Origin: Pelecanus crispus
Lineage: Eukaryota; Chordata; Aves; Pelecaniformes; Pelecanidae
Assembly (NCBI RefSeq): GCF_030463565.1
Contig: NC_134643.1
Coordinates: 120,941,809-121,005,808 of the forward strand
DNA length: 64,000 bases
Reading direction: 5' to 3'
Of the stretch, positions 59,578 through 64,000 are shown piece after piece; the first letter of the stretch is position 1; each line of letters starts with the position of its first letter. A program made the position numbers and the translations under genes. A model generated the notes under the pieces. The model was not told the origin of the DNA, did not search any database, and saw only the letters and a list, made by a program, of their open reading frames with translations.

Positions 59578-62500
59578 GTGAGTAACTTTCCCAAAGTATT
59601 TACTGTTGCATATTCTCTTTGTAAAATGTGTTTTAAACATGAGGGTTTCACATCATATTTTCTAACCTTATTCCTCTGCCTGACGGTCATGGTACAGCAC
59701 AACAGTCAGGCCATTGGTCCTTAGGATCAACTGGGACCACTAAGGACACAGAGTTGTCCTAGCTCTGGGACCTCAGTTATACAGATGTCCCTTAAAACCT
59801 TCATTGACAGCCTCCGGTGACTTCACAATCTAGTTCAGCTGGTGCAAGTCCCCTTTTTAGTTTTAGGGATATTTTTTCAATTTAACTTTACACGTTTTAA
59901 TGAAGAAAATAATGGATCATCAGGATTAGAGTACTTGACAATATTAGTAAACATTTTTCTGTAAACATTGTCTCTATGTACATTAACATTTTAGGTGTTC
60001 ATATCCAAAGTGCATAAGCTGGAGACTTTTTTTCTTGTCTATGGCCTATACTCATACCCCTGTCATCCTTGCATGACTGTTAAGTGGCAAAGTGCCCTCT
60101 GTGACTCTTGGTCCCTTTCCACAAGAAACCTGAAAAAGAAATTCAGAGAGAGGAAAGAGGGTAAGTAGTGAAAGTTTTTAACAGACAACCAACCCCAAGG
60201 AATAACAGTTACTGCTAAGTAAACTTTCTCTTTCAAATGTATTTTTATTTTTACATTCACACTGAAGGTGACTTCAAGCAGTGTTGCCTTCCTCAGGGAG
60301 AATTACCTCAGTGTAGATCCCTGAGACTTCTTGTGAAAATGAAGAACACACCGTCATTCTTCCAAATGCTGCTTGAACAGAAATATTTGTATTATAGCAA
60401 CAGGGGTCAAAAGAGCTCTGTCGCAGAGTGGGCTTTGAGTAGAAGGTGGACCACTGTATCTGTTTCATAGCAATCTTCGCACAGCTGACCATGCAGTTCA
60501 GCCAAGTTTGCATCCATGGGAGTCTTCAGCTGCAGAAGCAAGCTGATGGGAGGGAAACTGGTGAAATCCTGTAGTCTTACAAGAAAGATAGCCAAAGATC
60601 TCTTTGAATCCAGGATATGCAGAATAAGAAAGTGAGACTTGCCTTTATTGGTGTTGATGGCTACAGGCACAATATATTTAGTTGTTGCCTGAAGTGTCAA
60701 AACTAGTTGAGGTTTCCCACACCAAATCCCCTTCCACTGTAGGACCTCCATGGAACTCAGTTGCTAACAGATTGGCATAAAAGCTAAAAAAGAAGAAAAA
60801 ATAACTGGAAGGGATTAATTCTGCATTGTCCCAGTGTTTGCATTTGATTCATCATTAATTAAACTTGGCCAATCAAAAGTAATTGGTGTTTTTAAAAAGA
60901 TGTAGAGAAGATAATGAATTCAAACAATTTTGCAATGATTTGTCAAATTTGATTGTCTAACATAATCTGCTTACATGTGTAATTAGCAACCAAGTGAATT
61001 CAGTAGAAACCATGTGTATTTGTCTTCTCTGAAAATCCAAACTGAATATAAAATATTAAATAGTTGTTTAAGTGTTTAATTTTAGATGTATAAATTCAAA
61101 AGGTAGCCTCAGATCATCTGGTTTTTATAGTCTACTAATATAAATGCATTATTATTACTGACACATCCCTGAATCAGTTATGCACATTTGTCAAGTAAGC
61201 TTGGAGCCCTTGAAAACTAGACTTATATATATATTTTTGCATTTACTAGAATAAAAAAAAAAAGGCTGTTTGAATGCATTTTCATTTATCCATGGCATCT
61301 GTAGTACTAGCTGAATTAGAAATATTTTGCTTCTTGGAAATGGCAGATACATGCATAAAATTGTTTACCTGAGCTCAAAACTACCCTAATCAACCTCTGA
61401 GCCCAGAAGTCAGCCTCTCAGCAGTGGTTATTCTGGGTGAATTAAGGGGCTTCAGGCTGGCATTTTCCTTCATTCCACCAGTGGATGTCAACAGTGGAAC
61501 AATGTGAGGAAGCTTCCATCATTGCTATCTTTTCTGAACCCATTCTGTGGGTAGAAGATTTCATGCCCCAGTAAACATATGTTAAAACAAGAGTGGCTGA
61601 ATGAGGCAGCAAATAGAATTATATTATTGTGATTCTTATGTGCCTTCTAATTACATATTTGTGGCCTAGATCTTCACATGCTATGTAGCTGTGAACTGCC
61701 TAATCATGACAAATATCAGTGCAGCACCTTTCACCACCTTCCAGATCTCTTAATCTGAAGAAGTGGTCCTACAAGCACTGCGATTGAAGATGCTTAATTT
61801 CCTACAGGTTGGTGCACTGTGGTAATAACAGAATTTTGAGGTTTAAAAAGCTGCAAGTGCCAACTGAAGCTTTCTTTCCTCCAGACAGGAACTATTTATG
61901 ACCCCTCCCTCCACATAGATTCTCCATTTTGTAGTGTTTTGGAGGAGGTCTCACAATACTGCCTTTCCCCTTTAGGGTGTCTTTCCTTTCTGTAGCAGTC
62001 TGGTTTTATGAAACCTTCCAGAAACTAACTGGGACCTCTTCAGTGCATGAAGTTTGGTTGAAATTGAAAGGTGGATTAAAAAGTTATTAGGACACGTATA
62101 CCTTACACACATGTAAGCATACACAATCTGAACACATTAACTTTGATTTTTATATAAAACTAGATAGAAAGGGAGTATAAGTGTGGAGGTGAAGGAGTAT
62201 GCAAGCAGTAAAAGAGAGTTTTGGTCTAGTGATTACTGATTTATATCTAAAACCATTCTCAACAGTTACAGTTTGAAAATTATAGGAAGTTTATGGGGTA
62301 GCACATGCTGAATGAAGAGGAAAACAGTGATTACAATGACTGGGGTGGCATGCGTGTTGAATATTCCATTCTCAGAAGGGAAGGATGCTTTGACTTTTCT
62401 AAAAAGTCTGATGAGATGCACAGCTTTTAAAAGCCTCAAAAGCAGTTATAATCAGATTGAAAAGATGGAGTTGTTTGCAGCTTTCTGAAATTTGCCCCTG

Positions 62501-64000
62501 TTGCAGGTGTCTTTATCTTCTTCTACATTTGAATTTGAATGTATGGAAATAAGCATTCACAATTGCCTAATACACCTCCTATCTATTGTCTATTTCTTTT
62601 AAATATTATTTTGATACAATGGACAAAGATAGAGTTTCATCCCATGTAATGGGAACAAACAATTTGTGCAGTGTTCTTCAGCAAACATTTTTACCAAAGG
62701 CAACCAGAAGTGCTGTTGGATGATGCATCTGCCAGTGCTCTGAACTTGGTCTCCACAGATCAGCTCACCTGTGGAATTAAAATATCAAGTCCCACCTGGC
62801 AGTGTCTGCACCTGTGGTACCTACTGGTAGTACACTGTGCACACAGAATACTGAAAACAGTGATTGTCAGGAAAAGAGCAGAAAATGGATTGAGCAAATA
62901 TTTTTAATTTGTTGGCTAGGAGGAAGAAATAATGTTAAGTTAACTTGACATAAATGTCCATACAGGTATTGGAGCTTTTTAGTAAAACAAAAAATGGAAT
63001 AGTATTCATTCTACTTTAAACAATTTTTGTTCCAACCTCCAAAGTTCTGTGTAACCTTTTACACGTGAAATAATACATGCGGATGTATGTCTAAAGGAGG
63101 TATCTTCAAGAAATATAAAGTTGAATAACAATGTTTTAAAATAGTCAAAAACATTTACTCTTTTGCAACTTTTCAAAGGCATTTAATTCTGCTTAGCTTG
63201 ACTTGTCCCTCACTAGTGTGAGGATCAAGTATGGCTGGAATATAGAAAGGCAGTGGCGTGAAATTACAAGGGTTTCTCAGGAAATTACAACTATTTCACA
63301 GGAAAATGAGAAATGTGAGAGAAAGGGAGGTTGCAGGTTCGAAAAAGGGAAAATCAAAGGACAAAGGAAATAAGGGGAAAAGAAGTTACTCAGGAAAAAG
63401 ACAAACAAAAGGAAGCAAGAAATTGAAAGAATTTAGAAGAACATTGGGTAGATTTTTTTTCTAATATAAATCATCATAGCTTTGTTTGCTGTCTTCACTC
63501 AAACTCTTCCCGTGTATGCCAGCAACATGTAGTACAAGGGACAAAATCACTTTGGAATGGGAGACATGATTGAAAAGAAAGAAAAGGGTGTGGAAGCAAG
63601 AACACACCACATTTAGGTCATAGAATGTAATTTAATTTATGTTCCAGAAACACACATGTATTTCCATAACAGATGTTTTTGGGTATCTAAGTTTGGGTGA
63701 AAGGGATGGGATGGCTGGTTATTTTGAGCACTCGTTATATTGCTATTACTAGATAATGACCCTGGATTATGTAGTTAAATATTAGAGTTGCCATGGTTGC
63801 TAGCTATATCTTATATTCTTAGCACTGGCTGGTTTTCTCTTTTTCCTCCCCCAGACAATTCTAATATAACTCTCCAGAAAATACCATTTGACCACCACCT
63901 GGTTTAGGATCACTCCTTTTCTTTGCCATGGATATGATTTCTTTTTCTTCTTTTACACATATTACACTAGACATGCAGTAGAGATGTCTGCTTAATTTTG
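59578..64000. other. MAP3K7CL intron after the third coding exon (continues out of window)
   Basis: Holds the unidentified minus-strand ORF cluster at 60274-60782. Otherwise nothing is recognised. The Lys/Arg-rich frame at 63258-63464 is a purine-rich artefact. Confidence 0.55.
60274..60782 (-). pseudogene. Unidentified protein-like ORF cluster, frame-broken
   Basis: Two minus-strand frames read like parts of one real protein. The first (60751-60407, 114 codons) includes KPQLVLTLQATTKYIVPVAI, HILDSKRSLAIFLVRLQDF and LAELHGQLCEDCYETDTVVH, and ends in TGA at 60407-60409. The second (60513-60274) continues naturally just after that break with FDPCCYNTNISVQAAFGRM and ends EEGNTA. Upstream, a long pyrimidine tract ending TTTTTTAG at about 60783 looks like a splice acceptor. 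I do not recognise the family. It may be a decayed retrocopy, a remnant exon, or a real antisense gene with one sequencing error near 60410. Confidence 0.4.

Noticed and set aside
63258-63464. Lys/Arg-rich 68-codon frame
   Set aside because: Produced by a purine-rich stretch (GGAAA/GAAAG); does not match the expected coiled-coil continuation of MAP3K7CL.

Overview
This window is vertebrate nuclear DNA, almost certainly from a bird. The evidence is a minus-strand CR1 retrotransposon tail with the avian ATTCTATG 3' repeat, avian-type endogenous retrovirus (ERV) LTRs, compact introns, and coding exons that read as avian-like USP16, CCT8 and MAP3K7CL. The gene order (USP16 and CCT8 tail to tail, CCT8 and MAP3K7CL head to head) is the one known from human 21q21. 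I could run no database search, so gene names rest on reading the translated exons.

Layout. At 124-248 (+) is the last coding exon of USP16, followed by its 3' UTR and a poly(A) signal at 433-438. A GC-rich, probably LTR-derived block lies near 1640-2545. From 2640 to about 13.9 kb (-) lies the whole CCT8 gene, the theta subunit of the TRiC/CCT cytosolic chaperonin. Its 15 coding exons join without a frame break into 548 codons. CCT8 starts in a CpG island at about 13.2-14.3 kb that carries a 54-bp tandem duplication with repeated YY1-type motifs. From there to the end is a long stretch holding three coding exons of MAP3K7CL (+): 39947-40055, 49870-49928 and 59462-59577. The 5' end of that gene was not located, and its C-terminal exons lie beyond 64000.

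A nearly complete ERV lies on the minus strand at 23467-30407. It has paired LTRs, a 5-bp target duplication (ACTGG) and a lysine-tRNA-type primer-binding site. It carries gag, protease, reverse transcriptase, RNase H and integrase, but no env. Its coding regions are broken by several in-frame stops and by frameshifts. A solo LTR of a related family is at 44133-44697, a truncated CR1 at 45901-46405, and several decayed MIR-like SINEs are scattered through the MAP3K7CL side.

The points most worth a second look are: (1) a duplicated, diverged alternative last coding exon of CCT8 at 3552-3644, which would replace the chaperonin's C-terminal tail; (2) a 60-nt in-frame exon-like block at 9106-9165 in CCT8; (3) a GC-AG intron in CCT8; (4) the duplicated YY1-motif promoter unit; (5) an ERV gag that begins with a multi-membrane-span leader and lacks zinc knuckles; (6) an unidentified, protein-like but frame-broken antisense ORF cluster at about 60274-60782.
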